A stretch of 41,354 bases of DNA from positions 1-41,354 of the forward strand of contig CADCWE010000019.1 of NCBI GenBank assembly GCA_902806325.1. Direction: 5' to 3'. This DNA comes from an uncultured Thermomicrobiales bacterium (GTDB lineage: Bacteria > Chloroflexota > Chloroflexia > Thermomicrobiales > UBA6265). This document shows positions 15,227 to 24,265 of this stretch, one piece after another (position 1 is the stretch's first letter; the number at the start of each line of letters is the position of its first letter). The position numbers were made by a program, and so were the translations under genes. The notes beneath the pieces were generated by a model. It saw only the letters and a list, made by a program, of their open reading frames with translations, did no database searches and was not told where the DNA came from.

Positions 15227-15943
15227 TCAAGCCGTTTCGTCGCCGGTTCGCAGCAGCCGGACGCTCGTGAGCGCCAGCCAAACCAGCCAGGCCACGAACG
15301 CCAGGAACGCGAGCAACCCGATCGGGGAGCCTTCGAGCGACGGGACGGCGGCGACCGCCGCGACGAAGAACCCGAGCGCCGCGCCGAAGCCCAACTTCTC
15401 CTGCCAGCCGGGGATCAGACCGCTCAACCGCCCGGCGCGTGACAGCCCCAACAGCGTGACCGCGAGGCCCAGACCGGTGAACACCATCGCCGCGCTTTGC
15501 AGCCGCCAGAGCGTTTCGATCAGCACTGGCTCCTCGGCCAGCGCTTCCGCGTTCGCGACCAACACGATCTCGACCAGGGTGCGAGTCAGGAACATGACCT
15601 CGACCAGCACCAACCCGATCGCCCCGACCCGGGTCCACAATCCCGCCTCGCGCGACGCGGAGGAGAACCGGGGGTACGAACCGGCGAGAAAGAGGAACAG
15701 CGCGACCGCGCCGAACGGGACCACGCTGACCGCGATCGTCAGCGCGTCGTTGTGGTCGATGAAGAAGGAGGCGATCTCCCCCGCGTTGGCGTCGAACCGC
15801 GGGGGAGACAGCGCCCCCACGGCCAGGTTCACCGCTCCGACGAGCAGCGCGAAGGTCAGGCCGGCGAACCCGGCGATCCGATCGAGACGGGACATCGGCG
15901 TGGCAACGGTCCGCGCGGTCGCGGTCAAGGAAGTGGCGCTCAC
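15227..15943 (-). CDS. integral membrane protein of unknown function (DUF4386-like)
   Basis: The 238-residue protein has about six membrane segments: 22-45, 70-92, 104-125, 145-165, 180-200 and 205-228. It has the DUF4386 style: RLDRIAGFAGLTFALLVG at the first helix, a polar segment IASFFIDHNDALTIAVS and WRLQSAAMVFTGLGLAV. The function is unknown. The start is GTG 15943 with GGGAGA 5 nt upstream. It is divergent from the tetR gene with a shared 95-bp AT-rich control region, which suggests control by that repressor. Confidence 0.72.
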   Translation of the reverse strand: MSATSLTATARTVATPMSRLDRIAGFAGLTFALLVGAVNLAVGALSPPRFDANAGEIASFFIDHNDALTIAVSVVPFGAVALFLFLAGSYPRFSSASREAGLWTRVGAIGLVLVEVMFLTRTLVEIVLVANAEALAEEPVLIETLWRLQSAAMVFTGLGLAVTLLGLSRAGRLSGLIPGWQEKLGFGAALGFFVAAVAAVPSLEGSPIGLLAFLAFVAWLVWLALTSVRLLRTGDETA

Positions 15944-15975
15944 GGTGGTCTCCCTGTTAGACTGAATTCGGTTCG

Positions 15976-16002
15976 ATTGGATGGAATATCATTCCATCCA
16001 AT
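15976..16002. promoter_or_regulatory. 27-bp TetR operator candidate between divergent genes
   Basis: ATTGGATGGAAT at 15976-15987 and its exact complement at 15991-16002 flank ATC. This 12+3+12 dyad lies midway between the membrane protein start (15943) and the tetR start (16039). A further half-site ATTCCAAT and a TATATT box (16008-16013) follow. The stretch is strikingly AT-rich. Binding here would cover both promoters. Confidence 0.75.
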
Positions 16003-16038
16003 AGATATATATTCCAATTCTCGGGGGTTGTCAAGCCC

Positions 16039-16656
16039 ATGGCGACGCGGCGTTCCAACCGACGACAGACGCAGGCGGCGGCGACCCGGCACGACATCCT
16101 GGCCGCGGCCCGCCGGTTGTTCGCCAGCCACGGCTACGTGGCGACCTCGATGGCCGCCATCGCCGAGGAAGCGGACACGGCGGTGCAGACGATCTACGCC
16201 AGCGTCGGCCCAAAGCGGGCCATCGTCTTGGCCTTGGTCGATGCGATCGACGAGGAAGCCGGCGTCGGGGCGGTTCGGCAACGCCTCGGGCAATCCCGCG
16301 ACCCGCGCGAGCTGGTCGCGCTGGCGGTCGGCTTAACCCGAAACTTCGCCGAGCGGTGCGGCGACGTGTTCGGCGTGCTTGCCGCCGCGGCGTCGACCGA
16401 GCCGGACGTCGCCGAGGCCTGGCAAACGGCCAACCGGCGGCACCGCGGCGGCGTCCGGATGGTGGCCCACAAGCTGGCGGAACTCGGCGCGCTGAAGCCG
16501 GGCGTTTCGGCCGACCGGGCGGGTGACATCCTGGCCGTGTTGACCTGGACCTCCACCTGGCAACAGCTCACCCAGGACCACGGCTGGTCCTTCGACGAGT
16601 GCGAGCGCTGGCTCACCGACTCCCTCGCCACGCTGTTGCTGCGGGACGACGCTTGA
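16039..16656 (+). CDS. TetR/AcrR family transcriptional regulator
   Basis: The 205-residue protein has an N-terminal TetR helix-turn-helix: RHDILAAARRLFASHGYVATSMAAIAEEADTAVQTIYASVGPKRAIVLAL (about 18-67), with the recognition helix near TAVQTIYASVG. The C-terminal ligand-binding part (70-205) is helical and unassigned. It probably represses itself and the divergent membrane protein gene through the palindrome at 15976-16002. ATG 16039 has CGGGGGT about 10 nt upstream. Confidence 0.9.
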   Translation: MATRRSNRRQTQAAATRHDILAAARRLFASHGYVATSMAAIAEEADTAVQTIYASVGPKRAIVLALVDAIDEEAGVGAVRQRLGQSRDPRELVALAVGLTRNFAERCGDVFGVLAAAASTEPDVAEAWQTANRRHRGGVRMVAHKLAELGALKPGVSADRAGDILAVLTWTSTWQQLTQDHGWSFDECERWLTDSLATLLLRDDA

Positions 16657-16710
16657 TCGCGGCGGCGCCGCCGCGCGGACCCTCCCCCGCGCTCGGCCCG
16701 GCCGTCCCTC

Positions 16711-16719
16711 TGCTATACT
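16711..16719 (+). promoter_or_regulatory. extended -10 promoter of typA
   Basis: TGCTATACT at 16711-16719 is an extended -10 (TGn before TATACT); the -35 is weak. The predicted leader is about 140 nt and contains a 9-bp hairpin around 16736-16763 (CGGTCCGTG with CACGGGCCG). Confidence 0.6.
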
Positions 16720-16865
16720 TCCGTTAGCAGCATCCGCGGTCCGTGTCCGCTTCGGCACGGGCCGCGTCGTGTGTCCGGGGTCCGGCTCCCGAAACGTTAA
16801 CCATCTTGGCGCCCCGCCGGCGCGGCGCCCGACAGAACGCGAGGTTCCCCCAGGTGAGTGCGGTT

Positions 16866-18767
<1,902 letters not shown>

Positions 18768-19019
18768 TGCCGTTCCGGCGGCGGGCACGGGCCTTGTGCC
18801 GACTGCCCGCCGCCAGCCTATTCCGCCCCCGCCGCGTCGCCGTATCATCGGTTTGGATCGGGTTCCGGACGGCGCCCGGCCGACCCGGCGTCCGCGATTG
18901 AAACGCCCGTGCTCTGGGCTTGCGCGCCGCCCTGAACCACGTTGCCGCCACCGCTGACCAGATAAGGGCGCGGCCGCCAGATCGCCACGACCGCACCAAT
19001 CGGTCCCCTCTCGGGTTCC

Positions 19020-20291
19020 CTACCAGGCCAAGAACCCCAGATCGCGCGCGTAGAGCATCTGCCAGATCACCGCCTGCGGGCGTCCCTCCGCCCGCAGGTC
19101 CAGCGCCAGCACCGGTTCCGACGCCGCCACCGTCAGCCGGGGATCGGGAAAGAACCCGGCATAGGGCTGCTGCGTCAACGCCGACGTCCCGTCCGCCAGC
19201 CGTCGACCGACTAACGGCGTCGCCGCTTCCGCCGCCGCCCGATCGGCGAACAGCACCCGGATCGCGATTTGGGCCTCGGGAGTGGCCGCCGGCGGCGGGG
19301 TCGGCGTTGGCCCGTCCGCGTCCCGTGGCAAGGCCACCGGGCCACCGGCGGTCACCCCGATCAGGACGAAACGCACCGGCGGCATCGCCTCCCGCTCGGC
19401 GATGTCCGTCGCGATCCGGGTCGCCAGCGCGTTCGCCTGGGCCGGTTCGGTCCCGCCTTCGAGCAGCGCCGCCGCGTCCGACCCCCGCAGCGCCGCGCCG
19501 GAGACGATCGCCGCCGACGCCAGATCAGGCGGCGCGGTTCGCAGCAGGGCCGCGATCTCCGCCCGCTCCGCCAACGACGGCCGCGTCCCCGCCGCCACCG
19601 CCAGCACCGCCGCCACCGCATCGGCGGTCCGCGCCGCGACGAGCGTCTCGTCGTCGAGGAACGCCATCTGGTCGAACGCCCCCAGCGTGAGACGCCCGAC
19701 GTCCGTGGACAGATCCGAACCCGCTCCCTCCGGCCGCGAGGCAATGGTCACCCCGTCGATCTCCCGCGCCCGGTAGCCGTTGCGTCGCCAGGCGTCGCGC
19801 ACCGCCGCGACGTCGAACCGGCCGCGCATCAACGTCGTCTGCGACGGCGGCTCCCCGATCGTCAGCGCCTGGTCCAGATCCAACGCCCCGAACCCAAACG
19901 TGTCGGCCCAGACCGGATTCAGCCCCTGCTCCCGCAGCGGCGACGGAATCGTCAGCCCCACCGTCGCCCGGCTCCACTCCTCCGCCGCCGGATCGTCCGG
20001 ATCGCTTGGCGCCGCCACGCCGACCGCGGCCAACTGACCGCCGATGTCGGCGTAGGTGGCGATGTCGAACTTCGGCGTCCCCGGCATCGACAGCACGTCC
20101 GGAATCCGCGCCAGAAGCGATGCCAGGCTCCCCGGTCCCGCCGCGACCTGCCCGGGCGTCGCGCCCGGAGTCGCCTCCCCCGCCTCGGCCTTCGGCGCGC
20201 CCGCTTCCCACCCCAGCGTCAGCGCGACCACGAGGGCGATCAGCACGCCCGACCGCACGCGCCCGAACCGCCGCCGCCGATCCATCGCCAT
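19020..20291 (-). CDS. secreted protein of unknown function with Ala/Thr/Pro linkers
   Basis: The 423-residue product begins with basic residues and a hydrophobic core (VRSGVLIALVVALTLGWEAG), a signal peptide or membrane anchor. A linker EATPGATPG follows, then a globular region. Near residue 335 there is another linker (GPTPTPPPAATPEAQ). The body has alpha/beta character with repeated phrases such as LDLDQALTIG, YRAREIDGVTIASRP and GAFDQMAFLDDETLVAA, suggesting an extracellular domain, but I do not recognise the family with confidence. AAGGAG lies 10 nt before ATG 20291. Ala-Thr-Pro linkers resemble those in Thermomicrobia secreted proteins. The gene stands alone on the minus strand. Confidence 0.75.
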   Translation of the reverse strand: MAMDRRRRFGRVRSGVLIALVVALTLGWEAGAPKAEAGEATPGATPGQVAAGPGSLASLLARIPDVLSMPGTPKFDIATYADIGGQLAAVGVAAPSDPDDPAAEEWSRATVGLTIPSPLREQGLNPVWADTFGFGALDLDQALTIGEPPSQTTLMRGRFDVAAVRDAWRRNGYRAREIDGVTIASRPEGAGSDLSTDVGRLTLGAFDQMAFLDDETLVAARTADAVAAVLAVAAGTRPSLAERAEIAALLRTAPPDLASAAIVSGAALRGSDAAALLEGGTEPAQANALATRIATDIAEREAMPPVRFVLIGVTAGGPVALPRDADGPTPTPPPAATPEAQIAIRVLFADRAAAEAATPLVGRRLADGTSALTQQPYAGFFPDPRLTVAASEPVLALDLRAEGRPQAVIWQMLYARDLGFLAW

Positions 20292-20652
20292 GCTCGTCCA
20301 TCTCCTTGCCGCCCGCGGTAACCCGGCTCCCAGTGGCAACGATACCGCAGCCGAGCCATCACGTCGGCGCGCCGCCCCCTCGCGTTCCCGATCTTTCCGG
20401 TCGTTACGGATCGCTGGCATCCGCCGCCGATAGCCCGTCCCGGGCGCCCGCTCCCGGTCGTGCGAGGCGGTTGGTTGTAGCGTCTATTACGCTTATCCCG
20501 CGAACGGATACCGATCGGCCTAGGCCGGTTCGGCTACTCCCGAATTAGTACCGATGGGTCACGCCCAATGGTCCCGATCCGTCTACGATTCGGCGGGGCG
20601 ATGCCGGGGAGACGTTGCCCCACCGGTCAGGTTCGGACGAGGGGAGAGGGAT
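20292..20652. other. divergent intergenic region with candidate operator
   Basis: This region separates the secreted protein gene (minus) from the LuxR-type gene (plus). It is relatively AT-rich at 20470-20560 and contains a 12-bp palindrome CGGCCTAGGCCG at 20516-20527, flanked by CCGA and TCGG. No protein or RNA gene is evident. The palindrome is a candidate regulator site. Confidence 0.45.
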
Positions 20653-20946
20653 ATGCTACTCACGGCGCGGCAGCGAGACGTGCTCCGGCTTCGTGCGTCC
20701 GGTCTGACCAACCGTCAAGTCGCCGACCACTTGGGCCTGAGCGCGCACACCGTCAAGCACCACCAGCTCGTCGCCCACCGTGCGCTCGAGGGCGCGCTGG
20801 CGATGGCACCCACCGGCCGCGGCCGTTCGTACCTGGTTTGCTACGCCCTTGGCCTGCTCGACGCCGGGCTACCCGCGACCGAGGTGATGAATCGGGTTCG
20901 CGCCGCCTCCACCGAAGCCGCCACGATCCGGCCACCAGCGGCGTAG
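20653..20946 (+). CDS. small stand-alone LuxR-type (GerE) helix-turn-helix protein
   Basis: The 97-residue protein consists almost only of a GerE DNA-binding domain: LTARQRDVLRLRASGLTNRQVADHLGLSAHTVKHH at residues 3-37, with the recognition helix around SAHTVKHH. A short helical tail includes YALGLLDAGLP. There is no receiver or sensor domain, so activity must be set by its level, partners or phosphorylation of another protein. ATG 20653 follows GGGGAGAGGG; longer upstream readings lack a ribosome binding site. It converges with the serine hydrolase gene, 19 bp between stops. Confidence 0.82.
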   Translation: MLLTARQRDVLRLRASGLTNRQVADHLGLSAHTVKHHQLVAHRALEGALAMAPTGRGRSYLVCYALGLLDAGLPATEVMNRVRAASTEAATIRPPAA

Positions 20947-20965
20947 ACTCCGGCCGCGGCGCCCG

Positions 20966-22039
20966 TCACGCCGCAGCCGGGACCACCAACCCTTCGATCA
21001 CCCACCGCGGCGAGCGCAACTCCTCCGGCGGTACCCGTTTCTCGGCCACCATCACCGCCACCAGGTCCAGATCCGGCACCACGTAGATGTACTGCCCGCC
21101 GTAGCCCAGGGCGTAGAACGCCGCGTATCCGGTCGCCTCCGTCACCCACCATTGGCGACCGTACGGCGTGCCGCCGGTGGCGTCGCCCGCGCTCTGGTAA
21201 GCCGTCGAGCGGCGCACGTAGTCCTCGGGAACGATCTGCTCGCCGTCCCAGCGCCCCCCGTTCAGGTACAGATACCCGAGCTTCGCCATGTCGCGCGGCG
21301 TCAGGCTGAGGCCGAACCCGCCGTTGGTCTCGCCTTGGGGCGACCGTCGCCACCGCCCCGGCTCGATCCCCAGGGGACCGAACAGCCGCTCCCCGGCGAA
21401 CGCCGCCGTGTCCCGCCCCGTGACCGCGGTCAGGATCACCGACAGCAGGTGCGAGCCGCCGGTGTTGTAGGCGTAGACCGCCCCTTGCTCGTATGCCACC
21501 GATAGCCCGAGCGTCAGCCCCACCCAGTCGTCGCTGGCGATCAAGGTCTGGTAGTCCGTGCTCGCGTCCCAGGCCAACCCGCTGGTCATCGTCAGCAGCG
21601 AGGCGACCGTGATCCCCGCCACCCGCGGGTCCGCGCCGGCCGGGATCCGCTCCGGGATCAACGCGCCGACGGTGTCGTCGAGCGCCAGCGTGCCGTCCCC
21701 GATCGCGATCCCGACCAGCGCCCCGACCACGCTCTTGGTCACCGACCGCACGTCGACCGGCTCCTCCGGATCGTACCCGCCGTAGCTTTCTTCGAAGATC
21801 ACCGCCCCGTCCCGCACCACCAGCAGCGCCGAGACGTTCGGCAGCTCCACCGGGATCCGGGCGTCCGCTTCCGCCAACAACGCCGGATCGACGCCCTTCT
21901 CCTCCGGCGCCGCCGTGTCCCACCGCGCCGTCGGCCAGACCGTCTCCTCTTGGCCCAACGCCCCGCCCGGCACCGCCGCACCGAGCAGCCCGAGCGCGAT
22001 CACCACCAGCGTTACCATCGTTCGTCGCGATGCGACCAT
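20966..22039 (-). CDS. secreted serine hydrolase, beta-lactamase/class C family
   Basis: The 357-residue protein starts MVASRRTMVTLVVIALGLLG, a signal peptide, cleaved near ALGQEE. The catalytic SxxK is SVTK in VDVRSVTKSVVGALVGIAIG. The second motif lies in YAYNTGGSHLLSVIL, and the third near ALGYGGQYIYVVPDL. These features place it with beta-lactamase-fold esterases and peptidases (Pfam Beta-lactamase family), which are often not true lactamases. GGGAGGG lies just before ATG 22039; upstream in-frame ATGs would add a non-signal extension. The substrate is unknown. Confidence 0.87.
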   Translation of the reverse strand: MVASRRTMVTLVVIALGLLGAAVPGGALGQEETVWPTARWDTAAPEEKGVDPALLAEADARIPVELPNVSALLVVRDGAVIFEESYGGYDPEEPVDVRSVTKSVVGALVGIAIGDGTLALDDTVGALIPERIPAGADPRVAGITVASLLTMTSGLAWDASTDYQTLIASDDWVGLTLGLSVAYEQGAVYAYNTGGSHLLSVILTAVTGRDTAAFAGERLFGPLGIEPGRWRRSPQGETNGGFGLSLTPRDMAKLGYLYLNGGRWDGEQIVPEDYVRRSTAYQSAGDATGGTPYGRQWWVTEATGYAAFYALGYGGQYIYVVPDLDLVAVMVAEKRVPPEELRSPRWVIEGLVVPAAA

Positions 22040-22140
22040 CGTCCCTCCCAGCGCGCTCACGCCCCGCGTCATCGCCATGAGCGTACGCCGTCGCCCCGGT
22101 CGCCGACTACGGCCAACGGCCAACGGTCGACCCCGTACCT

Positions 22141-22186
22141 GGCACGCCCCCTGCGCTGGCTGTTCCCGTCGCCGGTGGGGCGTGCC
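22141..22186. promoter_or_regulatory. inverted repeat GGCACGCCCC upstream of the Rieske gene
   Basis: GGCACGCCCC (22141-22150) and GGGGCGTGCC (22177-22186) are exact complements separated by 26 bp, ending 7 bp before the ribosome binding site AGAGGAGG (22193-22200). It could be an mRNA hairpin or a regulator site in the divergent region. A short GGCCAAC tandem (22111-22126) lies beside it. Confidence 0.45.
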
Positions 22187-22209
22187 GCGTGCAGAGGAGG
22201 AAACCGACG

Positions 22210-23070
22210 ATGATGGCGGCCTCGATCTCCGACCGGTTGGTCGCGGCGGCGCCGTGGCTCGACGGCGTCGCCGATGTCTTGAAGAAGGCGTACGAGCCGC
22301 TGCTGGGGCAGGACGCGCCGCGCGCGCCGCGGGACTTCCTCTACGGCACCTGGCTGGGGCACCCGCTCCACCCGTTCGTGGTCACCCTGCCGATCGGCTT
22401 TTGGACCACGTCCTTGCTTTTGGACCTGATGGGCGACGAAGAGACCGCCGACCGCACCCTGGCCTGGGGCCTGCTCGGTGCCGTCGGTGCCGCCGTGACC
22501 GGCGCCGCCCAATGGCAGGACACGGTCAACAACGAGCAGCCGCGCCGCCTCGGCGCCCTCCATGCGTCGCTCAACATCGCCGCCACCGGCATCTACGCCG
22601 CCTCCTGGGCGCTGCGCAAGGGCGGTGCCCGACCCGCCGCCGTCGGCCTCGCCGCCGCCGGCTATGGCGTGGTCAGCGCATCCGGCTGGCTGGGCGGCGA
22701 ACTGGCTTACGTGCTCGGGATCGGGGTCGACCACACCGCCTTCGAGAAGCCGCCGCGGGAGTGGACCGACGTCGCGGCCGAAGACGACCTCCCCGAGAAC
22801 GCCCCGTTCCGGGTCGAGGCCGACGGGGTGCCGGTGATGCTGGTCAAGCGCGGCGCCCGGATCCAAGCCATCGCCGCCACCTGCACCCACCTCGGCGGCC
22901 CGCTCGACGAAGGCGAACTCGGCGAGGACACGGTGACCTGCCCCTGGCACGGCTCCGTCTTCTGCCTCGCCGACGGCAACGCCAAGCACGGCCCCGCCAC
23001 CTCCAGCCAAACGACCTTCGACGTCCAACTCGACGGCGGGCGGGTGCTGATCAAGGCCCGGGAGCCATAG
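22210..23070 (+). CDS. DUF2231 membrane domain fused to a Rieske [2Fe-2S] domain
   Basis: The 286-residue protein has two parts. Residues about 40-170 form a DUF2231 membrane region starting GTWLGHPLHPFVVTLPIGFWTTSLLLDL, with about four helices. Residues 195-284 are a Rieske domain with cluster ligands CTHLGG and CPWHGSVF (C-x-H and C-x2-H pairs), ending in LDGGRVLIKARE. It probably moves electrons at the membrane surface. AGAGGAGG lies 9 nt before ATG 22210. It converges with a 7Fe ferredoxin gene, a possible functional partner. Confidence 0.9.
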   Translation: MMAASISDRLVAAAPWLDGVADVLKKAYEPLLGQDAPRAPRDFLYGTWLGHPLHPFVVTLPIGFWTTSLLLDLMGDEETADRTLAWGLLGAVGAAVTGAAQWQDTVNNEQPRRLGALHASLNIAATGIYAASWALRKGGARPAAVGLAAAGYGVVSASGWLGGELAYVLGIGVDHTAFEKPPREWTDVAAEDDLPENAPFRVEADGVPVMLVKRGARIQAIAATCTHLGGPLDEGELGEDTVTCPWHGSVFCLADGNAKHGPATSSQTTFDVQLDGGRVLIKAREP

Positions 23071-23143
23071 ACGGGAAGACGGGAAGACGGGAATTTGAAC
23101 GGTTGTCGTTTCCTGCTCCTTCCCGTTTCCCCGTCTTCCCGTC
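23070..23143. repeat. inverted pair of GACGGGAA octamer repeats between convergent genes
   Basis: GACGGGAA occurs three times in tandem at 23070-23093, its first base being the last base of the Rieske TAG stop. An imperfect reverse complement is at 23120-23143, 3 bp from the ferredoxin stop. Together they can form a long hairpin and act as a bidirectional terminator. Confidence 0.7.
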
Positions 23144-23146
23144 CCG

Positions 23147-23386
23147 TTACTGGTAGTGCTCCTTGTTCTTGCCGAGGAACTCGGCCCACTGCTCCGGCAG
23201 GTCGTCTTCGAAGAAGATCGCCTCGACGGGGCAGACCTCGGCGCAGACGCCGCAGTCGATGCACTCGTCGGGGTTGATGAAATACTGCTCCGCGTCGTCG
23301 GTGGAGTGGATGCAGTCCACCGGGCAGACTTCGACGCAGGATGCATCTTTGACCCCGATGCACGGCTGGGCGATCACGTACGTCAT
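23147..23386 (-). CDS. fdxA: 7Fe ferredoxin ([3Fe-4S][4Fe-4S])
   Basis: The 79-residue acidic electron carrier starts MTYVIAQPCIGVKDASCVEV. The first cluster motif is C-x7-C-x3-C-P, as in 7Fe ferredoxins with a [3Fe-4S] centre; the second is CIDCGVCAEVCPVEA for a [4Fe-4S] centre. The tail DDLPEQWAEFLGKNKEHY is typical of the FdxA group of Actinobacteria and Thermus. GGAG-like sequence precedes ATG 23386. It is read from the AT-rich promoter at 23494-23523 and may serve oxidoreductases such as the convergent Rieske protein. Confidence 0.93.
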   Translation of the reverse strand: MTYVIAQPCIGVKDASCVEVCPVDCIHSTDDAEQYFINPDECIDCGVCAEVCPVEAIFFEDDLPEQWAEFLGKNKEHYQ

Positions 23387-23493
23387 GGCTCGCGCGCTCC
23401 TTCCCCGCCGGGCGGGGACCGTTCGGAGGGTGTTGCGCTTGGCCCGCTGGAGATTGCACGGCGCTCGTCGAAGACGAACTCGCGGACGGGGGG

Positions 23494-23523
23494 AGTATAG
23501 AGCCGTCAGCCGTCAGCCGTCAG
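23494..23523 (-). promoter_or_regulatory. promoter of the ferredoxin gene
   Basis: On the minus strand TATACT (23494-23499) has CTGACG (23518-23523) 18 bp upstream. The -35 lies inside the AGCCGTC heptamer array, so copy number there would not change spacing but could affect upstream context. The leader is about 100 nt. Confidence 0.5.
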
Positions 23524-23527
23524 CCGT
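23501..23527. repeat. tandem heptamer AGCCGTC, 3.9 copies
   Basis: Perfect 7-nt units occupy 23501-23527, upstream of the ferredoxin gene and between its -10 and the tRNA-Asn promoter. Confidence 0.85.
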
Positions 23528-23550
23528 GCCCAAGCGGCCGCGGCGTGCCC

Positions 23551-23581
23551 TTGTCAGCGGCCACCCCCGGTATGCTAGAAT
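23551..23581 (+). promoter_or_regulatory. promoter of tRNA-Asn
   Basis: TTGTCA (23551-23556) and TAGAAT (23576-23581) are spaced by 19 bp; GCTAGA at 17 bp is an alternative -10. The tRNA starts about 29 bp downstream. Confidence 0.55.
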
Positions 23582-23609
23582 CCCGGCCGTGGACGCCCGT
23601 GCGCCCCGT

Positions 23610-23684
23610 TCCCCGATAGCTCAATGGTAGAGCGACCGGCTGTTAACCGGTAGGTTCTAGGTTCGAGTCCTAGTCGGGGAGCCA
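23610..23684 (+). tRNA. tRNA-Asn (anticodon GTT), CCA encoded
   Basis: A complete cloverleaf can be drawn. The acceptor pairs TCCCCGA (23610-23616) with TCGGGGA (23674-23680); the D stem is GCTC/GAGC. The anticodon stem is ACCGG/CCGGT with loop CTGTTAA and anticodon GTT at 23642-23644. The T stem is CTAGG/CCTAG with loop TTCGAGT. The discriminator is G, followed by a genomic CCA (23682-23684). Confidence 0.97.
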
Positions 23685-23700
23685 ACCCGTCCGCCGCCGA

Positions 23701-23724
23701 GGCCGCCCCTTCCGGGCGGCCGTT
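23701..23724 (+). terminator. terminator after tRNA-Asn
   Basis: GGCCGCCC (23701-23708) and GGGCGGCC (23714-23721) form a perfect 8-bp stem with loop CTTCC, followed by GTTTGCGTT. It lies 16 bp after the CCA end. Confidence 0.75.
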
Positions 23725-23786
23725 TGCGTTGGGTGGTTGGCCAGGGATGCCGCCAATCGGGAAGCGACTCCCCGGTGCGATGGCGC

Positions 23787-24137
23787 TTAGGACGACGACG
23801 TGAGCCGCCGGCACGTAGGGGCCGTTTGCGGAGTCGGCGGTCCGGAGAGGTGCATCGTCGGCACTGCGTACGCGGCGCCGGTGTCGTGCATGGGGGAGAG
23901 CCGAACGACCAGGGCATGGACGAAATCTTGGACTCGTTCTGGCCGTTGCCCGCAGGCGATGGCAACGCCGGGCCCGACTACTACTAGGAAAACCGCGTCC
24001 GGCTTGCGTGATGGACGACGTTCGAGGACGATCCCGGCGGGACGGTGTTGGTCCGCAATGCCGGCCTGTTGACGGACAAGAGCGCCCGCATCGCGCGTGA
24101 CCAAGACCTGCCTCCGAACCGACAAGGGCCCGAGCAA
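23787..24137 (-). pseudogene. possible relic of a DUF5615/PIN-like gene
   Basis: A minus-strand frame contains RRQVLVTRDAGALVRQQAG followed by HRPAGIVLER, which resembles the middle of DUF5615-type (PIN-like) proteins. The usual N-terminal part (LADENV-type motif) is missing, and the C-terminal third is low-complexity and unlike the family. There is no ribosome binding site, and the frame overlaps the spacer before the aldehyde dehydrogenase promoter. I read it as a decayed fragment; chance similarity is possible. Confidence 0.25.
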
Positions 24138-24174
24138 CGCGATCGCCGCGCTGTCCCCCCGGTCGCGCTCCGCC

Positions 24175-24180
24175 TATACT
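24175..24180 (+). promoter_or_regulatory. -10 box (TATACT) of the aldehyde dehydrogenase gene
   Basis: CCTATACT with a weak -35 (TGTCCC at 24152-24157, 17 bp upstream). It is identical in sequence to the -10 boxes at 6965 and 16714. The leader is about 80 nt. Confidence 0.5.
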
Positions 24181-24265
24181 CCCCCACCGGATCGAATCGA
24201 GCGGCCGACCGTGCTGGGACATCGCGCCACGGTCGGCCCGCCACGCCGAAAGGGCGAGACACTAG

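Larger units (their letters stand above)
23725..24265. other. long spacer between tRNA-Asn and the aldehyde dehydrogenase gene
   Basis: Apart from the possible relic on the minus strand, a GTAGGGG word at about 23815 and the TATACT box at 24175-24180, I see no gene in this stretch. Confidence 0.4.

Noticed and set aside
18768-19019. SRP RNA or other small RNA gene between typA and the secreted protein gene
   Set aside because: Some words (GGTCAG...GGCAAC on the minus strand) looked suggestive, but the conserved SRP core (GGAAG...AGCAG) is missing and no fold could be supported.
23501-23527. CRISPR-like repeat
   Set aside because: The units are 7 nt in direct tandem without spacers, and no cas gene is present.
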